Shown: piece by piece, positions 44,705 through 56,200 of the stretch
Position numbering within the stretch: the first letter of the stretch is position 1
How the letters are laid out: each line of letters starts with the position of its first letter
Source: Prolixibacteraceae bacterium
GTDB taxonomy: Bacteria > Bacteroidota > Bacteroidia > Bacteroidales > Prolixibacteraceae
NCBI GenBank assembly: GCA_028377305.1
Contig: JAONJW010000011.1
Coordinates: 1 to 63,340 of the forward strand
Direction: 5' to 3'
DNA: 63,340 bases
The notes under the pieces: generated by a model
Told to the model about the DNA's origin: nothing
Seen by the model: the letters and a program-made list of their open reading frames with translations, nothing else
The model's database searches: none
Translations under genes and position numbers: made by a program

Positions 44705-47293
44705 ATGAACACTAATCAGTTTACAATCAAAGCCCAGGAGGCCATATCTCATGGTATGACGGTTGCAAATAGCAAAGGTAATGCTGCTATTGAACCTGCA
44801 CACCTCTTAAAAGGAGTGCTCTCTATTTCTGAAAATATTACCAACTATATTTTTAAGAAACTGGATGTATCAAGCCAGCAAGTCTCAAGCCTTGTAGACA
44901 AAATCATTGAAAGCTACCCTCGAGTTTCTGGAGGAGATATTAGAACATCAAATACTGCTAACACCATACTGGTCGAGGCACAGAAGCAAGCCCAAAAACT
45001 AGGTGATCAATTTGTAAGTATAGAGCATCTTCTCATTGCTCTACTTGAAGTAAAGAGTGATGTGGCAACGCTTCTAAAAGATGCTGGAGTCACAAAAAAA
45101 GAACTCTTAATGGCCATTAAAGAGCTACGCAAGGGTAAAAGTGTCGATAGTCAAACATCAGAAGACCAGTTCAACTCTCTTCAACGTTTTGCTATCAATC
45201 TCAACCAACAAGCACAAAGCGGTAAACTCGATCCTGTAATTGGTCGAGACGATGAAATTCGTCGTATACTTCAAATTCTAAGTCGACGTACTAAAAACAA
45301 CCCAATCCTTCTGGGAGAACCAGGAACAGGAAAAACTGCCATCGCAGAAGGTTTAGCGCACCGAATTGTAAGAGGGGATGTCCCTGAGAACCTTATATCA
45401 AAGCAGATATTTAGTTTAGATATGGGGGCTTTAGTGGCTGGAGCAAAATATAAAGGAGAATTTGAAGAGCGACTCAAATCGGTCGTTAATGAAGTGATTC
45501 AAGCCGAAGGAGAGGTCATTCTTTTCATCGACGAGATCCACACCTTAGTCGGAGCTGGAAAAGGAGAAGGGGCCATGGATGCTGCCAATATATTAAAGCC
45601 AGCACTTGCTAGAGGAGAACTGCGATCTATTGGTGCAACCACATTAGATGAATATCAGAAGTACTTTGAGAAAGACAAGGCATTAGAGAGGCGTTTTCAA
45701 ACAGTCATGGTGGATGAACCTGACACTCAGAGTGCCATAACTATTCTTAGAGGGATTAAAGAAAAATATGAGACACACCATAAAGTAAGGATCAAAGACG
45801 AAGCGGTGATTGCTGCAGTAGAGCTTTCAAACCGTTATATAACCGATCGTTTTTTGCCAGATAAAGCCATAGACTTAATGGATGAAGCGGCATCCAAACT
45901 ACGTCTAGAAATCAACTCTGTACCTGAAGAGATTGATGAGATGGAACGTAAAATAATACAATTAGAGATTGAAAGAGAAGCGATCAAAAGAGATAACAAC
46001 CAAGAGACACTTCAAGAACTAGAGAAGCTAATTGCAGACCTTCAAGAGCAACTTAATTCTCAAAAAGCAAAATGGAAAAGCGAGAAGCAAACCATTGATG
46101 AGATACAAGAATCCAAATTAGAACTCGAAAGTCTAAAAAACGAAGCGGAGATTGCAGAACGGCAATCAAACTATGAGTTGGTGGCGGAAATACGATACGG
46201 TAAAATCAAAGAGGTAGAGTCTCGTTTAGTGGAGCTCGGAAAGGTGGTAGAACAACATCAAGACCAGACCTCCATGATCAAAGAAGAAGTAGGACAAGAG
46301 GACATTGCAGATGTGGTAGCCAAATGGACAGGAATACCTGTAACAAAAATGCTTAAGAGCGATAAAGAAAAGCTACTTCACTTAGAACAGGCCCTACACC
46401 AAAGAGTCATTGGACAGGAAGAGGCAATCACTGCGGTTTCAGATGCTATTCGTAGAAGTAGAGCAGGACTTCAAGATGATAAAAAACCCATTGGTTCATT
46501 TATCTTCTTAGGATCCACAGGGGTTGGTAAGACAGAACTTGCCAAGGCACTTGCCGATTTCTTATTTGATGATGAGAACATGATGACTCGAATTGACATG
46601 TCGGAGTATCAAGAGAAATTCTCTGTAACACGAATGATTGGATCTCCTCCAGGATATGTAGGTTATGATGAGGGAGGACAATTAACAGAAGCTGTAAGGA
46701 GAAAACCATACTCAGTAGTGCTATTTGACGAGATAGAAAAAGCCCACCCTGATGTATTCAATACGCTTCTACAAGTTCTGGACGATGGAAGGCTTACAGA
46801 CAACAAAGGTAGGATGGTTAATTTCAAGAACACCATCATTATCATGACATCTAACATTGGCTCTGACATTGTCCAGGAGAGCTTCTCTAATACATCAGAA
46901 GACAAAATCGAAGGTGTTATAAAAGAGACCAAAGAAAAACTCTTAGAGAGGCTAAAACAAAGCGTACGACCTGAATTTCTTAACCGAATTGATGATGTTA
47001 TCATGTTTACCCCTCTATTTCAAAGTGAGATAGTGCAAATTGTCAAGCTCCAGCTAAATATACTACAGCGTCGACTGATAAGCAATCAAATAGAGCTAGA
47101 GGCAACAGATGCTGCCATTTCATACATTGCGGAGGCTGGTTTTGATCTTCAAATGGGAGCTAGACCGATCAAGAGAGAGATCCAACGATCTGTACTCAAT
47201 CCACTATCTAAGGCAATATTAGCCGATCAGGTAATAGCCAAGGAAAAGATTATTCTTGATGCCAATGCTGATGGATTAATATTTAAGAACTAA
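44705..47293 (+). CDS. clpB: ATP-dependent chaperone ClpB
   Basis: An 862-residue Hsp100 disaggregase that, with DnaK, extracts polypeptides from aggregates. Domains in order: Clp N-domain (1-145), first AAA+ with Walker [10 protein letters not shown] (about 206) and [21 protein letters not shown], coiled-coil middle domain (about 405-525), second AAA+ with GSTGVGKTE (about 605), [23 protein letters not shown] and [12 protein letters not shown], and the C-terminal D2-small domain with [10 protein letters not shown]. Length is normal and there is no P-element for ClpP docking. Confidence 0.97.
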   Translation: MNTNQFTIKAQEAISHGMTVANSKGNAAIEPAHLLKGVLSISENITNYIFKKLDVSSQQVSSLVDKIIESYPRVSGGDIRTSNTANTILVEAQKQAQKLGDQFVSIEHLLIALLEVKSDVATLLKDAGVTKKELLMAIKELRKGKSVDSQTSEDQFNSLQRFAINLNQQAQSGKLDPVIGRDDEIRRILQILSRRTKNNPILLGEPGTGKTAIAEGLAHRIVRGDVPENLISKQIFSLDMGALVAGAKYKGEFEERLKSVVNEVIQAEGEVILFIDEIHTLVGAGKGEGAMDAANILKPALARGELRSIGATTLDEYQKYFEKDKALERRFQTVMVDEPDTQSAITILRGIKEKYETHHKVRIKDEAVIAAVELSNRYITDRFLPDKAIDLMDEAASKLRLEINSVPEEIDEMERKIIQLEIEREAIKRDNNQETLQELEKLIADLQEQLNSQKAKWKSEKQTIDEIQESKLELESLKNEAEIAERQSNYELVAEIRYGKIKEVESRLVELGKVVEQHQDQTSMIKEEVGQEDIADVVAKWTGIPVTKMLKSDKEKLLHLEQALHQRVIGQEEAITAVSDAIRRSRAGLQDDKKPIGSFIFLGSTGVGKTELAKALADFLFDDENMMTRIDMSEYQEKFSVTRMIGSPPGYVGYDEGGQLTEAVRRKPYSVVLFDEIEKAHPDVFNTLLQVLDDGRLTDNKGRMVNFKNTIIIMTSNIGSDIVQESFSNTSEDKIEGVIKETKEKLLERLKQSVRPEFLNRIDDVIMFTPLFQSEIVQIVKLQLNILQRRLISNQIELEATDAAISYIAEAGFDLQMGARPIKREIQRSVLNPLSKAILADQVIAKEKIILDANADGLIFKN

Positions 47294-47297
47294 ATAA

Positions 47298-47330
47298 AAA
47301 AAAGAGCTGTCCTCCAAGACAGCTCTTTTC
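47298..47330. terminator. Bidirectional terminator between clpB and the B12 locus
   Basis: An 11-bp perfect stem (47301-47311 with 47318-47328) flanked by A8 and T4, placed between convergent genes so that it can serve both. Confidence 0.85.
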
Positions 47331-47354
47331 TAATGATCTTAAAACAAATACGCA

Positions 47355-48479
47355 TCACATCTCTGGCTTAAAACAGAAAGCTCCAGGACTAATCTCCACC
47401 TCGAAAGTGTCAACAGGAGCACCGCTCTTATCAAAACGATAAACCACACCATCCTGTTGAAAATCTAATGCATCACCAACATAGATATCCCCTGAATAGG
47501 GATCAACAGTCAATCCATAGAATCCTCCATACTGAGCGTCCGCATTGGGGTTTTTAATAAAACACTCCGGGTCGGCATTCAAAAAGGTCGGCATTCTATA
47601 AATATGCTTATTCAAGAAATACAGCACATCCTTCGAACCATTAAGCTGCACTTCCGATGGCCAATCCTCAAGATCAAAACGCCACGTCTTCAACACTTTT
47701 CTTGTTTCTGCATCGATACATTGAAGACCAGGTCTCTCCTGTCCATAAGCAGATCCCTCATAACCACCATCCGTAATGGTCCATATACGATTAAAGCGAT
47801 CCATCACCAAAGAAGTTGGTTGTTTCAATACCTCTATTTCGTCAACCACTTCATCTTTGGTGGTATCAATAACAAGAATCTTATTATCAAAACTCCAGCA
47901 GTTGGTAAACACAAACTGTTTATACTGGACCATTTGCTCGGTAGGATGTTGATAAAATTGTCCTCCATCATTACTTACATCAATATGACCCAACACCTTG
48001 CCATTCACAATCCCTGTCTCTTCATAATCACCCAAAGGGTCGATTATTGCAATTGATTTGGCATACAGATCCGTTACATAGGCTTTATGTTTATCCAAAA
48101 AATGAATATACCTCGGAGAGGTTAACGTTGGTATTTTTCCAACACACTTGAAGGTGTTCACATTAATCACATAGATTTTACCACTATTATTGACCACAAT
48201 ATAACCCAGAGAGTCCCGGATAGTCATGGACTGAGCAACATCCCCAAGAGGAAGACCATTATTGGTCAAATAGAAAGCTGAATTGGTTACTTCTCTATCC
48301 GCCATATCATAATAAGATAAAGAGGCATTATCATACATGAAGTTCCCCTCATTAAGGATAAAAAGACCAGAAGATTGACTATAGTGATCTAAACGCCTCT
48401 CCCACATTTCATTATCATGCATACATGCAGTCAAAAATAGCAATATAGCAAACAGGCATACAGTGAAATATCTCTTCAT
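47355..48479 (-). CDS. BtuG-like beta-propeller lipoprotein (YncE family)
   Basis: A 374-residue lipoprotein (lipid Cys 19 in LLFLTAC) built of YncE-like propeller blades: LGYIVVNNSGKIYVINVNTFKCVG, RYIHFLDKHKAYVTDLYAKSIAIIDP, DNKILVIDTTKDEVVDEI and GDIYVGDALDFQQDG. In Bacteroides, BtuG is a surface beta-propeller lipoprotein that binds cobalamin with very high affinity and caps BtuB. The gene lies 4 nt downstream of the TonB-dependent receptor and behind a cobalamin riboswitch, so a BtuG-like role is the best explanation. Propeller fold and location are read from sequence; cobalamin binding is inferred. Confidence 0.82.
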   Translation of the reverse strand: MKRYFTVCLFAILLFLTACMHDNEMWERRLDHYSQSSGLFILNEGNFMYDNASLSYYDMADREVTNSAFYLTNNGLPLGDVAQSMTIRDSLGYIVVNNSGKIYVINVNTFKCVGKIPTLTSPRYIHFLDKHKAYVTDLYAKSIAIIDPLGDYEETGIVNGKVLGHIDVSNDGGQFYQHPTEQMVQYKQFVFTNCWSFDNKILVIDTTKDEVVDEIEVLKQPTSLVMDRFNRIWTITDGGYEGSAYGQERPGLQCIDAETRKVLKTWRFDLEDWPSEVQLNGSKDVLYFLNKHIYRMPTFLNADPECFIKNPNADAQYGGFYGLTVDPYSGDIYVGDALDFQQDGVVYRFDKSGAPVDTFEVEISPGAFCFKPEM

Positions 48480-48483
48480 AACT

Positions 48484-50484
48484 TTAACAATTTAAAATCA
48501 CCGTAACACCATAATTACGGCGAGGCATAGGACTCGAAAGAATAGAGCGATAGACCTCATCAAATAGATTATAGATACTAAAACGAACCCTGATCTTCTG
48601 ATCTTGATTCTCATACAACTGGGCTCCTAAATCCAGCTGGTTCATATGATATGGATAGAGCCAATATCGATCCTTAGGCGTATTACTAGTTGTGGTATAA
48701 CGCTCACTAAAATAGTTATATTGGTATGCTATATTAAACCATCGATAATCCACTGTTCCTAACACATTGGCTGAATGAATTGGGATATAAACCAACTGTT
48801 TCTTGTATGATTTATCTCCAAAGACACCACCCTTCTCCATATTGATAGAACGTGTATACGAGTAGTTGCTCTTTACTTTGAAGTTTAGATCTCCCCACTG
48901 CCTATTCCACAGCAGCTGAACCTCTACTCCTTTCGATATAACATTTTTAACATTACGTGGTTCCCAGTAACCTCTAACACTTGGAATCCAAATAATCCAA
49001 TTGTCTATATCCGAATAATAAGAAGTCACACTCCATTTGAGCATATTTATGGACGTCCCAAGAATACCTTTTAATCCTACCTCGGCAGTGTGACCATCTT
49101 CGGGTTTCAAGTCTGAATTACCCCCTGGTTGCCAATAGAGATCATTCAAGGTTGGCGCATGATAATTCTTTGACAAGCTACCATGTAAAATCAGACCATA
49201 GTTCTCGCTAATCTTATAATCAAAGCCAGTAAACCATATTGGATTCGAATAGACATAATCTTGCCACTCCTGACGCACTTGTGCCGAGACGTTCCACTTT
49301 TTTCCAAATGATTGAGCCACCGAGGCGTAGACAGAAACAACATCTCGGTCTCTCTTATAACCTGTCTTACGTACAGATTCATAAGTATCCACCCAGCTCT
49401 TATTATAGTCAGCCGACCCAGTAAAATGGAACAGATCATAAACTGGCAGCTCATATCTCACACTATTTTGCAACTGATAAGATTTACTCTGTGAATGGAT
49501 GGCATCCTTCACAACTCCACCTCCCACTTGATTCTTCAGGGTATAGTCCAGTTGCTGCATGGACCCTCCACTTTTAATCTCCAGTTTTGAAATATCCCCA
49601 TAATGTTTCCACTGAATAACACCACGATGAACATCATCTAATTGGTTATTAACATTAGTATTTTCAGCTCCTTCCCTAGATATTACCGTTGGAATACTCC
49701 TATCTGCTCGCTGCCCCCAATAGTTAGCAGAGAGAACACTCTTATCATCGATTCGCCAATACAACTCTTGCATCAAGCCATAGTTAAAGTAATCGCCATT
49801 CTTAAATGTATCTTCTCCATAGACCAACTCTGCTGTAACCGGATCTATATATTTAAAATTACTCATGTTATAGAAAGGGTAATCATTTTCTGAACTTCTA
49901 ACATACAATCTTGTCTTCGACTGAAACTTATTAGAACCAAAACCTATAGAGCCATACTCTTGATAGGTATCATAACTACCAATAAACTGTACATACTTTG
50001 CTTCAAAAGGATCGTTCCACTGCACTTTATTATTCAGATTCACCACTCCTCCTAACCCTCCACTTTGAGAGGCAATAGAAGACCCTCCATGTTCAAGAGA
50101 TACATCATCAACAAAGAACACAGGAATCAAAGAAAAATCGACCATTCCTGTCATCGGAGAGTTGATATTCAACCCATTCCAACGCACCTGGGTATGGGAT
50201 GCTGCCGTTCCACGAAAAGAGGCCGTAGCCAATGCTCCTTGTCCTTTAGTCTTGATAAAAATCGGCGTATTCTCCGATAAAAGGGCAGACAATGAACTTC
50301 TTATCTTCTGTGTCATCACCGTAGAATCCACGTCGCTCTTGACCATTCCGGCCTCTTCCACCTTAAAGATATATTTGGCATTCACCGTTACAGTCCCTGT
50401 AACAATGGTACTATCCACACCTGCTTGGGCAAATAAGAGTTGTACACAAAATAGCAATACAAATAATACTTGAATCTTTTTCAT
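48484..50484 (-). CDS. btuB: BtuB-like TonB-dependent cobalamin receptor
   Basis: A 666-residue outer-membrane receptor with a signal peptide ending LLFAQ. The plug domain (about 45-165) has LSALLSENTPIFIKTKGQG, ATASFRGTAASHTQVRWNG and SSIASQSGGLGGVVNL. A 22-strand barrel follows, with NYHAPTLNDLYWQPGGNSDLKPE and a C-terminus ending in beta strand. No carboxypeptidase-like (SusC) N-terminal extension is present, so it is a vitamin/siderophore-type TBDT. Cobalamin specificity follows from the upstream cobalamin riboswitch and the BtuG-like partner, not from a diagnostic residue. Confidence 0.88.
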   Translation of the reverse strand: MKKIQVLFVLLFCVQLLFAQAGVDSTIVTGTVTVNAKYIFKVEEAGMVKSDVDSTVMTQKIRSSLSALLSENTPIFIKTKGQGALATASFRGTAASHTQVRWNGLNINSPMTGMVDFSLIPVFFVDDVSLEHGGSSIASQSGGLGGVVNLNNKVQWNDPFEAKYVQFIGSYDTYQEYGSIGFGSNKFQSKTRLYVRSSENDYPFYNMSNFKYIDPVTAELVYGEDTFKNGDYFNYGLMQELYWRIDDKSVLSANYWGQRADRSIPTVISREGAENTNVNNQLDDVHRGVIQWKHYGDISKLEIKSGGSMQQLDYTLKNQVGGGVVKDAIHSQSKSYQLQNSVRYELPVYDLFHFTGSADYNKSWVDTYESVRKTGYKRDRDVVSVYASVAQSFGKKWNVSAQVRQEWQDYVYSNPIWFTGFDYKISENYGLILHGSLSKNYHAPTLNDLYWQPGGNSDLKPEDGHTAEVGLKGILGTSINMLKWSVTSYYSDIDNWIIWIPSVRGYWEPRNVKNVISKGVEVQLLWNRQWGDLNFKVKSNYSYTRSINMEKGGVFGDKSYKKQLVYIPIHSANVLGTVDYRWFNIAYQYNYFSERYTTTSNTPKDRYWLYPYHMNQLDLGAQLYENQDQKIRVRFSIYNLFDEVYRSILSSPMPRRNYGVTVILNC

Positions 50485-50532
50485 TACTCACTAAAAAAAA
50501 GGGCAACATATTCTGCCCTATTTAAATCACCT

Positions 50533-52056
50533 TTACTTCTTTATAAACTTCAATGTTTCACGCTGACCATGCTCTTGTACAACCAAATAATATACACCAG
50601 AAGGTGCATATTCCATAGAAATCACCTCACTACCATTGTAGTTTATTATTCGTCCATACACATCTCCCACAGAACTATAAATAGTGATCTCAGCATTAAG
50701 CACCCCATGAACTCTCACTTCTGACACCGTAGGATTAGGGTATACATAGATAGAAGCCTTTACTTTTTCAATCACAGGAGTACTTTTATTTGGAGAAACC
50801 TTCACCACAAACGCTCTTGTGATCTCTCGATTCTTAGACCAGCGACAAGTCAAAATGACCTCTCCTTCTTGCTTCGCATGCATCAAACCACTGTTATCAA
50901 TAGTAGCAATACTCTGATCACTTGTCTCCCACTCCATCTCTTGAGACAGATTAGGAATACCAAGACTAACCACAAGCGCATCAAACTGAAAGCGATCTCC
51001 AACATTAACTTCTCCCTTATCTTGATAAGGATAGACTCCAATATTCTCAGGTTGATTACTGATAATACAGTCGGTCACCCCTACGATAGTAGCATCTGGT
51101 TTGGTCGCACAAACCCCTCCTATTTCTGTAGATAGTTCACCAAGAAATCCCCCGTGGTGTAAGATACCATTATAAATACATACAAAATCAATTTGATCTA
51201 ACACGACATGGTTACCCTCTACATCAAAAGCCCAGTGGATGTCAAATGCATCCCCACCGTAACCTTCCTGAACATCTAATGTGTATGGGTTATCGGGGAT
51301 ATAAGCTTTCGTAGATCTTCTGCTGAAACGATGATTATCCGCATATCCATAATCAAACGAAGGGTGAACCACATAGCCCTTGTGGGTGGTTCGAGACTTT
51401 AATCGTGTTCCCTTAAGTGTATACTTATCTTGGGGTATACTAGGAAAGTTACTCGCTTCTGGATAATGGTTCTGAAAATGCCTCTGTCCCACCATATATT
51501 TCACGACTCCGGACTCTCCATCGGATGTGATATAGGGAATATCTTTTAACCCTTTAGGGTTAGTATAAGTGACCGTATAATCTAACACTGTCGACTTTAG
51601 ATAGTGAGCACTTCCTCTTAGTTCATACCAAGTATCATCTGCCAATCCATTCCCATTCACATCTTTCATTACTCTTACCACTCCTGGCTCAGAGCTTCCA
51701 GGAAAAGGATTCCCTATAATAGTAAAATCAACGCCATAAGGGTTGTCCTTGTGGTTCAATATTGGTCGATCAAAACCATACACAATATATCCGCCCCATG
51801 CACCTAGACTTACGATTTTGGGTACACGGCCACTTCCGATATTATTTCCTAAAGTAGATTCAGCAACCCCTTTTGATCCGAACACTTCGGTATTAATAAA
51901 CTGACCTGGAGCTGGATAATACTCAATTAATTTGGTCGCATAGTTTGGGGTAAAATCATTCTGATCAGAATAGATGAAATCAGATGCATTAGAAATTTGT
52001 ACCTGCAATCTCGTCACAAGCACTAGTAAGAATAAAAAAGGGTAAAGTTTTCTCAT
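50533..52056 (-). CDS. Cobalamin-locus surface protein with Ig-like and T9SS sorting domains
   Basis: A 507-residue secreted protein, first gene behind the left-facing cobalamin riboswitch. The large N-terminal domain (about 25-320: APGQFINTEVFG, SLGAWGGYIVYGFD, NPYGVDFTIIGNPFPGSSEPG, DDTWYELRGSAHYL) resembles cell-surface proteins that I remember next to BtuB in Bacteroides. It is followed by a bacterial Ig-like Big_2 domain (about 345-425) and a T9SS type A sorting domain (about 435-507, YVYPNPTVSEVRVHG). The signal peptide is at the N-terminus. It is probably anchored at the cell surface and helps cobalamin uptake, but no ligand site can be read. Confidence 0.8.
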   Translation of the reverse strand: MRKLYPFLFLLVLVTRLQVQISNASDFIYSDQNDFTPNYATKLIEYYPAPGQFINTEVFGSKGVAESTLGNNIGSGRVPKIVSLGAWGGYIVYGFDRPILNHKDNPYGVDFTIIGNPFPGSSEPGVVRVMKDVNGNGLADDTWYELRGSAHYLKSTVLDYTVTYTNPKGLKDIPYITSDGESGVVKYMVGQRHFQNHYPEASNFPSIPQDKYTLKGTRLKSRTTHKGYVVHPSFDYGYADNHRFSRRSTKAYIPDNPYTLDVQEGYGGDAFDIHWAFDVEGNHVVLDQIDFVCIYNGILHHGGFLGELSTEIGGVCATKPDATIVGVTDCIISNQPENIGVYPYQDKGEVNVGDRFQFDALVVSLGIPNLSQEMEWETSDQSIATIDNSGLMHAKQEGEVILTCRWSKNREITRAFVVKVSPNKSTPVIEKVKASIYVYPNPTVSEVRVHGVLNAEITIYSSVGDVYGRIINYNGSEVISMEYAPSGVYYLVVQEHGQRETLKFIKK

Positions 52057-52279
52057 TTGGATCTAAAAAGTTTCTCGCTACAAATAGATAATAACGATAT
52101 GGTCAAATCAATCATATCACTGAAATCAGGCTCTATTTATAGATATCATTGCTACTCAATTATTTGAACAAAACATTCTACAGCAGCAATGATCCAAAGG
52201 AGTGTACGCACTTACGTTATCCATAATGAAGTACCGACCCTCCGCCTGTTCGCCGCAGACTGTAGAAATCTATATTTCA
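52057..52279 (-). promoter_or_regulatory. Leader between riboswitch and first B12-operon gene
   Basis: About 220 nt including a GC-rich stretch near 52235-52260 that is unusual for this genome, and an 8-bp long-range inverted repeat (52176-52183 with 52260-52267) enclosing 76 nt. It probably contains the expression platform. No small ORF is convincing. Confidence 0.45.
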
Positions 52280-52468
52280 TTGGCAGGTCTTCTGACTTAT
52301 CCCAATCACTAGAACCTTCCCATTCTACCTATGGTTGAACAGTGGTATTACCTCCAGCAATATTGATCGACAATCTAATCAATCAGGATTCACAGCAGCG
52401 GGAACTGTTACCGATTCAAACGATATTCCCTTTTAATCCTCTAGTATCAATACCTTCGAGGAACCAAT
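52280..52468 (-). ncRNA. Cobalamin riboswitch, left-facing
   Basis: On the minus strand the conserved cobalamin aptamer elements occur in order: GGTTCC..., AAAGGGAA, CCCGCTGCTGTGAATCC, ACCACTG, GGGAAGG and the 3' AGTCAGAAGACCTGCC (52282-52297). It lies about 220 nt upstream of the surface-protein gene and should repress the btuB/btuG operon when B12 is abundant. A TAnnTTTG element just upstream fixes the 5' end approximately. Confidence 0.93.
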
Positions 52469-52475
52469 GCAATTG

Positions 52476-52483
52476 CAAAGGTA
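52476..52483 (-). promoter_or_regulatory. -7 element of the left-facing B12 transcript
   Basis: Minus-strand TACCTTTG is an exact TAnnTTTG match, ending 8 nt before the start of the aptamer. No clear -33 element is seen. Confidence 0.6.
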
Positions 52484-52816
52484 TAAAAAGATAGTCTATA
52501 TATTAATATTTATTATTGATTATCTATCAACCGAAACACCATATCTAAACAGATTGATTATTTGGCTCTTTGATGTACAGTTATTCTGAGTAAAACAGAA
52601 ATTTCTCTCTCTTAATCATTATTCTAAAGCAACTTGAATTGCATACACATAAGATCTAATGTAGGGTACTCCTTATCGGAAATAATTCATATCCTAGCCC
52701 TAGCTATCTAGAAACAATAACATTCAGTCACATTAAAACGAATTGAACATGAATAACTTGCATCAATTAATGTAAATTTCACACAACATATACAGGGAGC
52801 ATAGAGAACTATTTTA
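52484..52816. other. Region between the two divergent B12 promoters
   Basis: About 330 AT-rich bases between the divergent TAnnTTTG elements. No gene or repeat is seen. It may hold binding sites for an activator shared by both transcripts. Confidence 0.4.
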
Positions 52817-52824
52817 TACATTTG
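52817..52824 (+). promoter_or_regulatory. -7 element of the right-facing B12 transcript
   Basis: TACATTTG is an exact TAnnTTTG match about 20 nt upstream of the plus-strand aptamer. Confidence 0.6.
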
Positions 52825-52844
52825 CACACATAATTTTAAATACA

Positions 52845-53040
52845 ACATATAGTAGGTATCAAGCTGAGTAGTTTAACAACAGAGCTAGGCTGATTTAAAA
52901 AGGGAATCTAGTGTAAATCTAGAACAGTACCCGCTGCTGTAATGCTATAACTAAGGCAAAACATAAATATATATCCACTGAGAGATAACTTGGGAAGGAA
53001 ATGTTTTGCCAATAGCTAAGTCAGAAGACCTGCCACTATT
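52845..53040 (+). ncRNA. Cobalamin riboswitch, right-facing
   Basis: Aptamer elements in order on the plus strand: AAAAGGGAATCTAGTG, CCCGCTGCTGTAATGC, ATCCACTGAGAG, GGGAAGG and the 3' AGTCAGAAGACCTGCC (53019-53034), identical to the last block of the left-facing copy. It lies about 205 nt upstream of the 2568-residue protein, which is therefore probably B12-repressed. Confidence 0.93.
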
Positions 53041-53045
53041 AGTAT

Positions 53046-53143
53046 TAATGCATTTTATAACACCTTCGGGAGCTAGGGTGATCGCATTAGAGCAGGCATT
53101 AAATAGATTCACAATTCAGTGTTCACCCTATTCCCCCAATAGG
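53046..53143 (+). promoter_or_regulatory. Candidate expression platform with alternative hairpins
   Basis: A stem 53046-53051/53084-53089 with inner 53061-53064/53077-53080 competes with an 8-bp pairing of 53074-53081 to 53123-53130. The latter competes with a CCTATT/AATAGG hairpin (53127-53132 with 53138-53143). Such mutually exclusive pairings just after the aptamer suggest the switching element. There is no U-tract, so the mechanism is unclear. Confidence 0.4.
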
Positions 53144-53245
53144 AGTTAAAGCAGAGACATTGAATTAAGAGCAACTTCTCTAATTGATAATAAGATCAAT
53201 CCTCACTCTTCTTAGGACAAACAAAATAGTTATTATTCTAATATC

Positions 53246-56200
53246 ATGAAGAAAAAACTACTTTTATTACTCCCACTCTTATGCATCCTATTTAGAGTAA
53301 ACGCACAAGAGTATCAAGAGAGTTTTGAAAATCCCAACTGCCTTACTCAAAACGGTTGGACCATCATTAACAATGATGATGATTACCTATGGACAATAGA
53401 CACTGATGATGCGCATACAGGTAATAAATCGGTTGCCATTATTTCAACATTTAGTGCTAGCGACGACTTCCTCGTCACACCATTAGTAGAGATCAAAGAG
53501 GGAAGTACTTTCTCCTTTTGGGCCAGAAGTCAATATAGCTTCTCTCCAGAGAAATTTTCAGTATACATCACCGAAGGTGCTCCCAAAAGAGATAACTTAA
53601 CCAAAGTACTTCAAGAAGTAGAAAATGTCCCCGCTGCGTTTCAGCAATACACCTACGACTTAACGGCATATAAAGGGAAGAATGTATACCTAGCGATACA
53701 TACAACATCTGAATTCAAATCTAAATTAATCATTGATGATGTTTCTCTTCCAGCAAGACACATTCCCAAGGTAGCACCACTGGTTCCTTCCTTAACCGTG
53801 CCGTCAAATGAAAGTACGGATATTGAACCCACAACTACACTTCAATGGGATGCCGTACCATTTACCGACTCCTATCTCATCTCAATAGGAACCAACCCTG
53901 AAGCAGATAATCTATTCATCAATAAAGAGATCACATCTCCTTATCTAGAAATAAAGGATCTTGATTACAGTCAAAAATACTACTGGAGAGTCTCTGCAAA
54001 AAACAGTTATGGCACCAGTAATAGTTCTGAGATACACTCTTTCAACACAATGGATGATCCTACAGTGACAACCTTCCCTTGGATTGAAGATTTCGAAAGC
54101 AAAAGATTCCCTCCTTTAGGATGGAAAACGATCAATGTAGACAATGACACAAAACAGTGGATTAGAAGCCTAGCTGCAGGAGTATCTAGTTCAAAATGTG
54201 CAAGCATTAATGGCTATAGACTAGCTGATGATTGGCTAATTACTCCGCCAGTACAACTACCCATCAGAGCACTACTAAAGTTTTCAGCCAAGACTTATGG
54301 AAGTGAAATTGAGATAGGCATATCAACAACGGGCAAATCAGTAGACGATTTTGAAATCGTCCACACCCAAGAGACAACAGGAAGTTTTGATGAGTACCTT
54401 GTAGACCTTTCAAAATACCAAGAACAGAAGGTATATGTTGCATTTCATCATAACGCTAGACAAGCACTTGACCTTGATGATATTTCAATAAAAGAAGGTA
54501 CTTCCGTTCAACTTAATAAAATTACTTACAGCTCACCTTCCAACGCTGGGATGGCAAGGGGAAGTGTAGATCAGTTACTAACAAAAATAGAGTTTGATCT
54601 AGTTGGTGATGTAGGAACACTTCCTTTAGAAAACCTTCAAGTGAGAGTGACACCTAATAGTGCGGTCAAGAACATTAAAGTATTTCGTACTCTGTCTGAC
54701 AAATTTTCCGACCAAAATCTGATCTCTGAACATGCCATCACAGATGATAATCTTCAACTAATTCAGCTTGAAGATCAAACACTAAACAAAGGAATAAGCT
54801 ATCTATGGATCACTGCAGACATAAACGATCATGTTGCTTTGGGCACTGAAGTAAAAGCCACTCCATTTAGTGCTAGCATAGCACAAGAAGAACATTTACT
54901 TGATGAGAACAGCAGTTATCAAGCACGACAAGTAATGAATATTGTCGAGATGACAACTGGCACAAACAATCTTACGGTAGATGGCTCACTATCTTTCTAT
55001 GACGATGGGGGAATGGATAACAACTACTCCGAAGAGTTTGAAGGAACCGTTACCTTTCGACCAAGACAAGAAGGTAAGATCATCTCCATTTCATTTGATA
55101 AGTTTGATATTTTCAACACCTCTTCGATAGGGAAAAACGATCTCTTTGAAGTATATAAAGGGGACTCTAAGAACTCGGAAAATATTATTGGCACATACTC
55201 TAAGACGCCTGCAGTTATTGAGTCTGAGAGCTTAGATGGAGCACTAACCATATATTTTAAAGCAAACACATCTCTTCCACGATCAGGTTGGGAAGCTACA
55301 GTAAAAGAGGTGACTGCACAAAAAATGACAGTAACTTCTATCGAAGGGATAGCTCCTGCAAACAAACGATTCAAACCTGCAGATAACCACGTACTGCTAA
55401 CAGGAATACATATTGCAACAAGTCATACAATATCACCAATGCATCTGACTTCTATTCCTTTTGACCTAACCGACAATAATGCTCTAGATAACATCTCAAG
55501 ACTCCACCTTGTTACTTCAGGAATAAAAAAGAGTCCCCTAAACATTGAACCGATATCAACCATCGAACTAACAAGTAAAACGGGGCAGTTAGATGTCGAT
55601 ATTCCTCTTTCTTCTGGCGATAACTACTTTTGGATTCTTGCTGATATCAAACCTACTGCCAAGAACGAAGAGAAATTCTCTCTATCGTTAACAGAACTGA
55701 ACTTTGGAACAACTAAATCTCCATTAGCTTTACAAGAAGAGTTTGATATTTCGACTGACTATACGATGCCTGAATCGGGATCAAACACTGTGAATATCGG
55801 GACTGAAGGCATCCGTTTTACTGACAGTGGAAAAGATAATAACCATCATGTTACCGACAACACGATCGTTACTTTCGTGCCTAAGAATAAAGGGGATAAA
55901 GTAAGAATCACATTCAGTGACTTTGATCTTAATTATAGTAGATCATCCTACTATGGTACTCGTTCGGAGTTTACTATATACGATGGTTCATCGACCACAA
56001 CCACTCCACTATTCAAAATAGACTCTCGCAATAAATCAAAAGGTCCAGGCAAAGCCATCACATCGTCCAGTGATGATGGCGCCTTAACCATACGCTTTGT
56101 TGCAAACACAAGAACCTCGTCCCAAACGAAAAAAGGGTGGAATGCAGTGGTAAAATCGGTAAAAAACGAACCGATTCATGCTAATAAAGTGGTGGTAAAC

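Noticed and set aside
55024..55374. Antisense ORFs inside the giant gene and other long genes
   Set aside because: They are opposite-strand shadows without start signals, domains or spacing that suggest real genes.
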